A stretch of 64,000 bases of DNA from Pseudomonas sp. B28(2017) (lineage in GTDB: Bacteria > Pseudomonadota > Gammaproteobacteria > Pseudomonadales > Pseudomonadaceae): NCBI RefSeq assembly GCF_002113025.1, contig NZ_NEJH01000004.1, positions 62,001-126,000 on the forward strand. Direction: 5' to 3'. Shown in pieces: positions 1-7,695 of this stretch. The translations under genes were made by a program, and so were the position numbers. The stretch's first letter is position 1. The number at the start of each line of letters is the position of its first letter. The notes beneath the pieces are model-generated. The model worked only from the letters and a program-made list of their open reading frames with translations. It had not been told where the DNA came from and did no database searches.

Positions 1-468
1 AGTAGTCAGCGACTTAGCCATGCCTGAATCTACGACCACGATGCTTGGGCCCACGCCGACCTCAAATCCATGAACATTTTTCAGATCGTTCATGGCTGAA
101 TAGGTCATGAAAAACATCACGTAACCAAACTTCTGCGCGCCCGCCTGAAGACCGTATGAGGCTGCAGTGGTCGAGTAGTATCCCGTGACTTTGCCGTTCT
201 CGATCAATTCGCCTTCGCCATGCTGTGCACCGACGATGAGACCCGCTTTCAGCACATCCGGGAAAACAAGGATACCCTTGGCTTTCTGCGCTAGGACACG
301 CGCTTCCGGCGTACTGATATATAAACTCTTTAACGCCGCTTTTGCCTCCTGATCCATCTGAGCGTTCGCAGCCTTCACACTAGAGGCGGAAGTCGATTGA
401 TCCGTTTGGCACCCCGCAACGATCGCGAAGATAGAAACCAATGCCATTATTTGAAGGTGTCTGATCAT
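1..468 (-). CDS. SYLF/YSC84-type lipid-binding lipoprotein (3' end outside window)
   Basis: The visible 156 codons start with a lipoprotein signal (MIRHLQIMALVSIFAIVAGC), so the mature protein probably begins at Cys20 and is anchored in the envelope. The rest matches the SYLF (YSC84) domain: a helical start with QEAKAALKSLY, then ARVLAQKAKGILVFPDVLKAG and a Gly-rich part with GYYSTTAASYGLQAGAQ. SYLF proteins bind phosphoinositides in eukaryotes; the bacterial role is not settled. The ATG at 466-468 is the only start placed correctly before the signal peptide. The reading frame is open to base 1, so the C-terminus is missing here. Confidence 0.8.
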   Translation of the reverse strand, partial: MIRHLQIMALVSIFAIVAGCQTDQSTSASSVKAANAQMDQEAKAALKSLYISTPEARVLAQKAKGILVFPDVLKAGLIVGAQHGEGELIENGKVTGYYSTTAASYGLQAGAQKFGYVMFFMTYSAMNDLKNVHGFEVGVGPSIVVVDSGMAKSLTT

Positions 469-755
469 GAGGAATACTCTTTTTCTAACTCCGCCACCGA
501 TGAACCTGCGTGACGACAGCCGTTGCTGATTAACGTTTCACAGGTTCGACTTTATTACGTGGTACTCATAGACAATTGGACTTTAGCCCTGCTAAGCGCT
601 TGGTCAAATACGATGCGATGAACGCTACGGTTCGGCCCAGCAACCCCAGGTAGATTGGACAGCCTTTCAGCTCCTCCCCCGGTGTATTACCGACCGTCCC
701 CTCACCCCTCCGCGTTTGACGACTGATACGCTGAAATCTCCACGGAGGATTCGCG

Positions 756-965
756 ATGCCAAACTCTGACCTGCTTCCTTCCCTGCTGTTCAAGCTCAAC
801 GGAAACCAACTCGCCCTCGAGGCCGCCATCATGGAACTTTCGAACTGGGGCGAGCAGCAAGTTTCAGCCGACGTCGCCGACAACGTGCGAGGTGCCCTGG
901 AAGCCATCGACAAGAACGAAGAGTTCATCAAGATGACGCTCGCGGTGATGATGGCGCCGGAGTGA
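756..965 (+). CDS. Hypothetical 69-aa protein
   Basis: A short acidic, mostly helical protein (begins MPNSDLLPSLLFKLNG, ends MMAPE) with no signal peptide or membrane segment. The ATG follows a good Shine-Dalgarno (CACGGAGGATTCGCG), which supports real translation. I do not recognise a family beyond small conserved proteins seen in Pseudomonas. It ends 26 bp before the convergent umuC remnant. Confidence 0.6.
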   Translation: MPNSDLLPSLLFKLNGNQLALEAAIMELSNWGEQQVSADVADNVRGALEAIDKNEEFIKMTLAVMMAPE

Positions 966-991
966 GCACGTTCTACGCGCCCCGGCACTCA

Positions 992-2232
992 TCAAACACA
1001 CGACACCTTCCACAACTGGTCAAGCTTGGTGGTGTAGCTCTGGCTCATCATCTCCCGTCGCATCCCCCAATCCGGATTGGCGGGTACGCTGGCGGCTCGA
1101 AGCGTTCCTGTACCCCACCGACCATTGATCTGATCCAGTACTGCCATTACCCGAGTCGCTTCCGCGGGCTGGGATGCAGCGAATAGATCGTCGGTGTACT
1201 CGCCTGGTTGGCACAGGTTCAGCAGCAACACCTCCGCCTTGCTGTAGTTGAAGCCTGGGCGGAATGTCCGATCGAGTGCATCCACTGCCGCTTTCGTCAG
1301 CAAGCGCACGTCGTCCGTTGGGTACGGCAGGTCTACCACCACGCCATTCGCGTACTTCGCCTCCTCGGGATTGAACATCCCGGTGCGGATGCTGACCCTG
1401 ATCTTCTTGCACAGGGATTTCTGGGCCCTGAGCATTTCCGAGGCCCGCATCATGTACGTGGCCACAGCCTCCTTGATCGGCGGCAACTCCTTTAGCTTCT
1501 TACCAAACATCCGGCTGCAACAGATTTCCTGCTTGGGAGGATCTGGCTCGTCCAGCTCCAGGCACGGGGTTCCGGCCAATTCCCGCGCAGTCTTCTCGAT
1601 CACCACGCTGAAGTGTTTGCGCAGTAACCAAGCATCGGCCTTGGCCAAGTCCATGGCAGTCTTGATTCCCATCGAGTTCAAGTGCACTTTCATGCGCCGT
1701 CCAACATCCCACACTTCACCCACGTCGGTGTTGCGAAGCACCCAGTCGCGCTTCACCTGATCGCAAATGTTCACCACGCCATCGGTCTGGACCTGCAAGC
1801 GTTTTGCCGTGTGATTGGCCAGTTTGGCCAGGGTCTTGGTGGGGGCGATGCCAACACCCACCGGGATGCCGGTACAGCGCAGTACTCGGCTGCGAATCTG
1901 CCGCCCGAGCACATCCAGCCCTTCGATGCCGGTAAAATCGACGAACGCCTCATCGATGCTATAGACCTCATCTGCCGGCACCATTGATTCAATCAACGTC
2001 ATCACACGCTCACTCATGTCCCCATAGAGGGCATAGTTCGAGGAGAACGGGACGATACCGTGTTGCTTGAGCTTTTGTTTGATCTGGAAATATGGCTCGC
2101 CCATTTTCACGAAAGGCTTGGCGTCGTAACTGCGAGCGATCACACAACCGTCGTTGTTTGACAGGACGACGATGGGCACCTTGGCCAGGTCCGGGCGGAA
2201 CACTCGTTCGCAGGACGCATAGAAAGAGTTGT
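992..2232 (-). pseudogene. umuC: umuC, DNA polymerase V catalytic subunit, 5'-truncated
   Basis: Y-family translesion polymerase. Homology is continuous from NNSFYASCERVFRPD through the palm (SSNYALYGDMSERV, YSIDEAFVDFTG with the catalytic Asp/Glu pair), the HhH region (DVWDVGRRMKVHLNSMGIKT) and the C-terminal UmuC domain. Codons for about the first 5-8 residues are gone. In UmuC these hold the first metal-binding Asp (E. coli Asp6); here the matching position reads Gln in PQNNSFY. Translation could begin at Met 2203 (403 aa), but that product also lacks this Asp, so it is unlikely to be an active polymerase. No umuD lies upstream; the sequence joins the SRAP remnant instead. Confidence 0.85.
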
Positions 2233-2233
2233 T

Positions 2234-2764
2234 CTGGGGCCCTTCCTGCGAAACCAGGCAGACCCAGGCGATCCAGACGATCTGCCTCTAGAGGTGTTGC
2301 AGGGGACGTTTGGCTTAATCCCAGGCTGGAGCAAAGACACCAAGATTGCGCGACGCACCTACAACGCGCGGTCTGAGACCGTTGCGGAAAAACCCTCGTT
2401 CCGTAGCGCATGGAAGTCTGTCCAGCACTGCATTATCCCGGCTGCGGCCATTTACGAACCGGACTGGCGAAGTGGAAAGGCGATTCCGACGCGCATTGAG
2501 CGCAGCGACGGTGAACCGATGGGGGTTGCCGGTCTGTGGGAGCACTGGAAGAACCCGGAGGGTAAAACCGTTTACAGCTACACAATGCTGACGGTCAATG
2601 CAGACGACCACGAATTCATGCGCAACTACCACCGTCCGGAGGACGAGAAACGCATGGTCGTGATTCTGCCGAAGGGCCTGTACAAGGATTGGCTGGCGGC
2701 CAATGCGAGCGATAGCATGGAGTTCATGCGCCGTTACCCAGCAGATCGGCTGGTTGTTCGCTAA
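2234..2764 (+). pseudogene. SRAP-domain (YedK/HMCES-like) protein, 5'-truncated
   Basis: SOS-response-associated peptidase family, which in YedK/HMCES crosslinks abasic sites in single-stranded DNA through Cys2. Present are GTFGLIPGWSKD, TYNARSET (the conserved Asn), PAAAIYEP (the conserved Glu) and MRNYHRPEDEKRMVVIL (the conserved His). The N-terminal section starting MCGR is absent, so Cys2 is lost. The frame is open back to about 2234 but the bases before the domain are the junction with umuC. A Met at 2294 could start a 156-aa fragment. Intact relatives run to about 200 aa or more. Most likely non-functional. Confidence 0.8.
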
Positions 2765-2774
2765 GGGCTGGAGA

Positions 2775-2886
2775 CTGCCCTTGCATAGGTCTGGCAGGCC
2801 CTCAGCGCAATCAATCCCCGGTCACCGTCATCAGTGATGGCGACAATTCGTTGAGCATGCACTGGGTCAGGTTGGCGCTTGTGATT
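2775..2886 (-). pseudogene. Rz1-like spanin lipoprotein, C-terminal relic
   Basis: Read on the minus strand, bases 2880-2811 encode SANLTQCMLNELSPSLMTVTGD then stop. This matches the C-terminal NLTQRMLNELS part of Rz1-like lipoproteins found in Pseudomonas prophages. No lipobox or start remains. DNA similarity continues beyond the stop (TTGCGCTG ... CCAG) to the related relic at 34.6 kb, so this stop may itself be secondary. Marks an old prophage lysis cassette. Confidence 0.5.
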
Positions 2887-3053
2887 TAGAGAGGTACCTC
2901 GGGGCACCAGCAATCGCAGCCAATTCGTGTGAGAACGTCACCAGCATCACATTTAGAAAAAAAACTAATCAAATTAAGAGTTTCCCTACAGATAGGGAAG
3001 TGTCTGGAGAGTACGCTCGGGTCACCAAATCCACTTCTGAGATACCGAGTTTG

Positions 3054-3161
3054 ATGCAGTATCTGGTCCTCATCACTATTGCCGCCGTCATAGCCATTCT
3101 TGGCCTAGCGTTGTTCGGTTGGTATCACCACCTGCAAGACGATGAAGATGACCTCGTTTAG
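3054..3161 (+). CDS. Putative 35-aa single-pass membrane peptide
   Basis: A short frame encoding MQYLVLITIAAVIAILGLAL, then FGWYHH and an acidic tail (LQDDEDDLV). It is one clear hydrophobic helix with an acidic end. The ribosome site is weak (GAG about 10 bp upstream), so expression is uncertain. It sits in a phage-derived scrap region. No function can be assigned. Confidence 0.35.
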   Translation: MQYLVLITIAAVIAILGLALFGWYHHLQDDEDDLV

Positions 3162-3253
3162 CCTGCATTCCTCTCCCCACCCGAAAAACTATCTATCAAG
3201 CTCCCGCACATTGGTTGCAGTGATGGGAAGATATCGTGATGCGCCCACCCCCC

Positions 3254-3323
3254 CAGACAACAAAAAGGCCCACCTTTCGGTGAGCCCCTCTAGACCGCCC
3301 AACAGAGCGAATTTTGTTTGGTA
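3254..3323. repeat. Copy of the tRNA-Val(GAC) 3' flank (terminator plus CCA end)
   Basis: About 70 bp that closely repeat 35847-35918, the end and downstream terminator of tRNA-Val(GAC), in the same orientation. It includes the stem GGCCCACCTTTCGGTGAGCC and ends in TTTTGTTTGGTAG, the complement of the CTACCA tRNA end. The copies differ at only a handful of positions. No tRNA body follows here. Likely a relic attachment-site flank left by a prophage. Confidence 0.65.
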
Positions 3324-3455
3324 GACGGCCGCTCAGAGCTGAAGCATTAGTCGCCGATTTCCCATTGATCTGGCCACCGATAGGCCACTTGTGGCTGTCA
3401 TAACTCTAGAGTAACTTTGCACGCAGATCAGTTCTCAAAGGGATAGGTCTTAATA

Positions 3456-3860
3456 ATGGAAATCATCATAACCACATTGCTGATTGGCTTTTCTTTTGGG
3501 GCAATCTGGATTTTTGCCTTGTTCGTTGGGCTATGTGTCCAAGCCAAGCAGTGGTGTCATGATTGGATCAACGACACCCCTTCGCCGGTCGAACCGAACA
3601 TAATTCTTGAAAAAGTACTGGTGTTCGTTGGAGCGAGCAGTTTTGACCGATTCACCTGCGCCATGGTCATCCTGAATGCCCTGGTGCTCTGGCCTATTTC
3701 CCTAGTCCTGGCGGTTCCGGTAATCAAAGCCTTTCGCCAGCGTGAGCGGCGCAGGGTTGAAAAATCACTGGTATGTCAAAGCGAAGCAATGCGTCTGTCG
3801 CCGGACACGTCGACGCCTCTTGTAACCGCTATTAATATTCGCTCAACATCGAACGTTTGA
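3456..3860 (+). CDS. Hypothetical membrane protein (134 aa)
   Basis: Two hydrophobic segments, one at the N-terminus (residues about 2-27, MEIIITTLLIGFSFGAIWIF) and one near residues 68-90 (AMVILNALVLWPISLVLAVP), then a basic stretch (FRQRERRRVEK) and a polar tail. A Shine-Dalgarno (AAAGGGATAGG) precedes the ATG. I do not recognise the family. It lies between phage relics on the plus strand and may be cargo. Confidence 0.5.
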   Translation: MEIIITTLLIGFSFGAIWIFALFVGLCVQAKQWCHDWINDTPSPVEPNIILEKVLVFVGASSFDRFTCAMVILNALVLWPISLVLAVPVIKAFRQRERRRVEKSLVCQSEAMRLSPDTSTPLVTAINIRSTSNV

Positions 3861-3927
3861 TTATGCAGGTGCAGAGTGGTGCTCGATTCTGGGTTATTCC
3901 TGAATGGATCATCCAGGACCATCCGCA

Positions 3928-4440
3928 TCAGTGAATCGAGTAGTAGGCTTGCTCGCAGGTCAATCCCCTGGCTCTGGTCTGGTCAGCAACTGCAGCCAGG
4001 TCGCCCGCTCGCTGGTCAGCGCGCTTGAGCACGTCGGCAAGCACCATTGCGGCGCGGGTAGCTGCCTGGCTTGCGGCCGCAGTACAGGAATTGCCGCTGG
4101 CTTCACTGGCTGCGAGGCGACGGGCAAGATCGTCGGCTGCCCCGTGCACCCCGTCAGCAGAAGCGCGAGCAGCGGCAGCATCAGCTGTTGCTTGATCGAT
4201 GATTCGTTGGCCATCTTGGACCGCCTTGTTGATTGACTGTTGATAGGTCTGCTCCCGGGCGCGTTCGCGACTTTCGTTTTCCAGCGCGGCCGCTTTGTCG
4301 TCCGCATCGCGTTCGTGCCAGGCCGACAGCCACTTGGCATCCGTGACGGTAACGCCATGGTGATAGGCACCGAACAGTGCGCCGGCTACCAACAGGACCG
4401 CTGCTATATAAGGAAGGAGTCGGAGCAGGATCGCATTCAT
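3928..4440 (-). CDS. Rz-like i-spanin, DUF2514 family
   Basis: Inner-membrane lysis protein expected to help disrupt the outer membrane at the end of phage infection. One N-terminal membrane anchor (residues 1-27, MNAILLRLLPYIAAVLLVAG) is followed by a long Ala/Arg/Glu-rich coiled coil and a C-terminal domain with RADQRAGDLAAVADQTRARG, the DUF2514 layout. Its ATG overlaps the endolysin stop by 4 bp (ATGA), so the two are translationally coupled. A possible Rz1 frame is nested inside. Confidence 0.8.
   Translation of the reverse strand: MNAILLRLLPYIAAVLLVAGALFGAYHHGVTVTDAKWLSAWHERDADDKAAALENESRERAREQTYQQSINKAVQDGQRIIDQATADAAAARASADGVHGAADDLARRLAASEASGNSCTAAASQAATRAAMVLADVLKRADQRAGDLAAVADQTRARGLTCEQAYYSIH
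3960..4214 (-). CDS. Possible nested Rz1-type o-spanin lipoprotein
   Basis: An alternative frame inside the Rz-like gene encodes MANESSIKQQ, then MLPLLALLLTGC (a lipobox), then a Pro-rich stretch (QPTILPVASQPVKPAAIPVL). A short Pro-rich lipoprotein nested in another frame of Rz is the arrangement of lambda Rz/Rz1. Starts at 4214 or 4181 are possible; neither has a strong Shine-Dalgarno. High-GC alternative frames can mimic this, so it stays tentative. Confidence 0.35.
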   Translation of the reverse strand: MANESSIKQQLMLPLLALLLTGCTGQPTILPVASQPVKPAAIPVLRPQARQLPAPQWCLPTCSSALTSERATWLQLLTRPEPGD

Positions 4441-4988
4441 GCCAGCACCTTCAGTGCGGCGGTGTAGAACGCCAGACGCTCAGCCAGGCCATTCAGGCCG
4501 CCATTGATTCGCCGAGTGATCCCGTTGAAGTCGCAGGCATCGGCCAATGCGTTCAGGTTTCGCGAGTTCCAGAACCACGCCGCCGACTTCGCCGCCCACT
4601 CGGCCTGTTCGAGCAATTCCGGTGTCCGGAGCAACCGGTCATCGCCGATCAGCGCCTTGCTGCAAGCCAGGTAGTTGTCGTGTCCGGTGATCTGAATCAG
4701 ACCGCGCCCGCGATACTTCTGGCCGTCCCAATCAATCTCGGGAGTGTTGCCCAACCGCTTGGCCCAACGGGCCAGTGTCGTACTTGCTAAGGTACTGGTC
4801 ACCGCCCAACTCCTCACATACCGGAATTGACCCGATTCATGCCCGACTTGGGCGATGAAGGCCGCCATGCGCAGCCGGGTGTTGATCTGGAACCGGTCCA
4901 TGGCCAGGTTTAGCGCAGATGCAAAAACGCCGGCTTGTTTGCCGGCGCTCGGGAGGATCTGCAACAGTTGCTGCGGAGTAATTGGCAT
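4437..4988 (-). CDS. Phage endolysin, glycoside hydrolase family 19, with internal frame-garbled segment
   Basis: GH19 muramidase/chitinase-type lysin cleaving peptidoglycan. Seen: MPITPQQLLQILPSAG, FIAQVGHESGQFRYVR (first catalytic Glu in HES), YRGRGLIQITGHDNY, AAWFWNSRNLNALAD and TRRINGGLNGL. Between RYVR and AKRLGNTP the protein reads SWAVTSTLASTTLARW. A one-base shift restores the family sequence ELGGDQYLSKYDTGPL, including the Glu after RYVR that I take to be the second acidic catalytic residue. Two opposite one-base indels (near 4813 and 4764) would explain this. If real, the enzyme is probably inactive. Cotranscribed with the Rz-like gene. Confidence 0.8.
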   Translation of the reverse strand: MPITPQQLLQILPSAGKQAGVFASALNLAMDRFQINTRLRMAAFIAQVGHESGQFRYVRSWAVTSTLASTTLARWAKRLGNTPEIDWDGQKYRGRGLIQITGHDNYLACSKALIGDDRLLRTPELLEQAEWAAKSAAWFWNSRNLNALADACDFNGITRRINGGLNGLAERLAFYTAALKVLA

Positions 4989-5113
4989 GCTTTTCTCCTA
5001 AAACTCAAACTCACGAGGTTTTATCGAAGATTTCTGGTTATCCACTTCTCATCTTTGGGGTACGATGCCCACGCCCAAGAACAAAGCATGAGCCATCTGG
5101 AAGTTTATTTATA

Positions 5114-7192
5114 ATGACGTCTCTTTCCGTCGACAACTTTACCAGCAACAAAAATGAACTAGCGCACCCAAAATACCGTGCCGACATTGACGGCCTAAGG
5201 GCTATTGCGATTTTGTCGGTGTTAGTTTTTCACGCCTTTCCGACACTGCTACCGGGCGGTTTTATTGGTGTAGACATTTTTTTTGTAATTTCAGGATTTC
5301 TGATTTCAACTATACTTTATGAAAAGTTTGAACAGGGCAAATTCAAGCTAACTGATTTTTACGCTCGCCGAATCAAACGAATATTCCCCGCCCTATCACT
5401 AATCCTGATTACGTGTATCGCCCTGGGATGGTTCACCCTTCTAAGCGATGAATACAAGCAACTCGGCAAACACATTGCCGGCGGCGCGGGCTTTATTTCA
5501 AACCTTATACTACAACAAGAGAGCGGTTATTTTGACTCATCTGCGGACCTAAAACCGCTTTTACACCTGTGGTCTCTTGGCATTGAAGAGCAGTTCTACA
5601 TTTTTTGGCCCATAGTGCTATGGGCAGGATACAAATGCAGGCTAAACATATTAGCAATTTGCACACTCATCTTGTGCGCATCTTTCACATGGAACATCTA
5701 TCATATCCATAGCGACCCCGCGACGGTATTTTACATGCCCTACACCAGAATATGGGAGCTCTTGATAGGGGCAGCCGTCGCTTATGCGCACGTGTACCGA
5801 AAGAAATCACTTTCTACTGCACTCAACAATGCAAATGCGATGTTCATTAGATTTTTTCCGCCCAAACCGACTAAGACAGATAATAGTACCATACGAAATA
5901 TCGCCTCAATATGTGGTACTAGCGCCCTATTCATAGGGCTAGTATTTATCAACAAAGACAGTTCATTTCCGGGTTGGTGGGCATTCCTCCCAACATTGGG
6001 CGCGGCGCTGATAATTTCAGCGGGCCCCGACGCCATTTTCAACAGGTTGATTTTGTCGTCCCGACCAATGACATGGGTAGGTCTAATTAGTTTTCCACTT
6101 TATCTATGGCATTGGCCAATATTATCATTCGCTCATATTTTTGAGGGCGGCCCAGTGCCACCAACCCTCAGAACTGCTGCGGTTGCACTCTCCATTTTAC
6201 TGGCATGGTTAACTTACAAGGTTATTGAGCGACCAATTCGAACAAGTAACAATAAACTTACCACCATGCTATTGCTGGCACTCATGCTGCTGGTAGGGTA
6301 TAGCGGATACTCTATATACAAACACAATGGGTTCGAGTCGAGACTGGGGGGCATACAAGGATTCTCAAGCTATTTTGAAAACTCACTTCCCGAGCAAAAA
6401 TACTTCCAAAAAATCGACTTACTTAACACCTATAGAACCGATTGCGACTTTTACAATCTGGAAAAATATCGCAGCGGCAATGCCACGAACACTCCCCGTG
6501 CGTCTATAAAAGAAAGCTGCTATACAAAAGATGCCACCAAAAACAAGACTGTATTCCTGTGGGGGGATTCTCACGCGCAGCAGCTATATTCAGGGATGAA
6601 AAACAGGTTGCCGTCCGATTGGAACATTCTACAAATTACAAGCTCTGGCTGCGCTGCATCCCCCTCGGTTTCAAACCCGTCGACTGTAGATTATTGCGCG
6701 CAGTCAAACTGGTTTGCTCTCGAAACCTTAAAGAAAACGACACCCGATGTTGTAGTCATTTCTCAAATTGCCAATTATGACACCCCCACTATTTTTCAGT
6801 TATCCGAAAAGCTTAAATCAATCGGTGTAAAACGCACTGTTTTTGTCGGCCCCGTCCCTCACTGGACAGCCGAGCTACCAAAAATAATCATGAAATCATT
6901 ATGGCTAAACACTCCGAAGCGCACGCTTATTGGTTTGAGTCAGGAAACCATTGATTACAACACAGCCTTACATAGAACCCTGCAGGATTCAGGCATAGTA
7001 TTTGCCGACATCATAAACACACTTTGCAACGAGCAAGGGTGCCTCACTTATCTAGGTGAGGACAAGACCAAAGGCATCACCTCCTGGGATTACGGACACC
7101 TAACACCAATAGCATCTGACTATATAGCAAAAAAACTACTTGTTCAGTTAATAATCAATAGTGAGTCAGACACCCAAGCTACTAATAAATAA
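5114..7192 (+). CDS. Acyltransferase-3 / SGNH O-acetyltransferase (OafA/YrhL-like)
   Basis: Integral membrane O-acyltransferase likely to acetylate surface polysaccharide such as O-antigen. Residues about 20-360 form the acyltransferase-3 membrane domain: YRADIDGLRAIAILSVLVFH with its catalytic His, GGFIGVDIFFVISGFLIS, RRIKRIFPA and LWSLGIEEQFYIFWP. The C-terminal half is an SGNH domain with VFLWGDSHAQQ (nucleophile Ser) and a late WDYGHLT (Asp/His). Length 692 aa is usual for fused OafA-like proteins. The start at 5114 follows GGAAG and removes a non-homologous leader. The gene is visibly AT-rich against its neighbours and points away from the lysis genes: transferred cargo, perhaps for lysogenic conversion. 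Confidence 0.85.
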   Translation: MTSLSVDNFTSNKNELAHPKYRADIDGLRAIAILSVLVFHAFPTLLPGGFIGVDIFFVISGFLISTILYEKFEQGKFKLTDFYARRIKRIFPALSLILITCIALGWFTLLSDEYKQLGKHIAGGAGFISNLILQQESGYFDSSADLKPLLHLWSLGIEEQFYIFWPIVLWAGYKCRLNILAICTLILCASFTWNIYHIHSDPATVFYMPYTRIWELLIGAAVAYAHVYRKKSLSTALNNANAMFIRFFPPKPTKTDNSTIRNIASICGTSALFIGLVFINKDSSFPGWWAFLPTLGAALIISAGPDAIFNRLILSSRPMTWVGLISFPLYLWHWPILSFAHIFEGGPVPPTLRTAAVALSILLAWLTYKVIERPIRTSNNKLTTMLLLALMLLVGYSGYSIYKHNGFESRLGGIQGFSSYFENSLPEQKYFQKIDLLNTYRTDCDFYNLEKYRSGNATNTPRASIKESCYTKDATKNKTVFLWGDSHAQQLYSGMKNRLPSDWNILQITSSGCAASPSVSNPSTVDYCAQSNWFALETLKKTTPDVVVISQIANYDTPTIFQLSEKLKSIGVKRTVFVGPVPHWTAELPKIIMKSLWLNTPKRTLIGLSQETIDYNTALHRTLQDSGIVFADIINTLCNEQGCLTYLGEDKTKGITSWDYGHLTPIASDYIAKKLLVQLIINSESDTQATNK

Positions 7193-7254
7193 TCAATTTG
7201 CCGAACTGACAAATTTTTCCCGGCAATAATATCGCTCAAGACAGCTTCAGCGAT

Positions 7255-7686
7255 TCAGACGACTCTGGGTTGCGGTGGCCACGTCGGACTGGCCAGCGTC
7301 AGGTCGATCCGATTCACCACAACCCGGTACTGCTTTCACTTCTTCAGCAGCGCAACATCGTCAGGGGTGGCGTCATCGATATCCACTGCATCTTGCAGCG
7401 GGTTGATGGCTCGGGTGGCTTGGTCCAGCAAGAAGTCCCTGGTGGAAGTGTTCGACGCTTTGATCTCTTCCGGCGACGGGACGTAAACCGTTGAAGGTAG
7501 GAAAACCGATCCGTCATAGGTCCAGCGCTGATCTGGCTTTGGATTCTGGTCAGTGATATCGACCAATGTGCTGAAAAATTCCGCAGTGAACCGAAGCTCG
7601 ATAGGAACCTCATTGCCGGCCTCGCCCACAAAAGGCTCGATGATTTCCAGAACCTCGGACCGCTCTACTCGTGCATACGATTTCAT
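7255..7686 (-). pseudogene. Phage tail-fibre assembly chaperone, interrupted by stop
   Basis: N-terminal MKSYARVERSEVLEIIEP, middle RFTAEFFSTLVDITDQNPKP and ASNTSTRDFLLDQATRAINP match tail-fibre assembly proteins. After DDVALLKK the frame meets TGA (7336-7338) where relatives have Trp. Reading through gives KQYRVVVNRIDLTLASPTWP, the normal C-terminus, to a second stop at 7255. A single TGG-to-TGA change therefore truncates the protein from 143 to 116 aa. Its expected tail-fibre gene upstream is gone, replaced by the integrase remnant. Confidence 0.75.
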
Positions 7687-7695
7687 CAGGAGAAC

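Noticed and set aside
3142..3324. 60-codon plus-strand frame
   Set aside because: Mostly covers the tRNA-flank terminator repeat, so it is not a gene.
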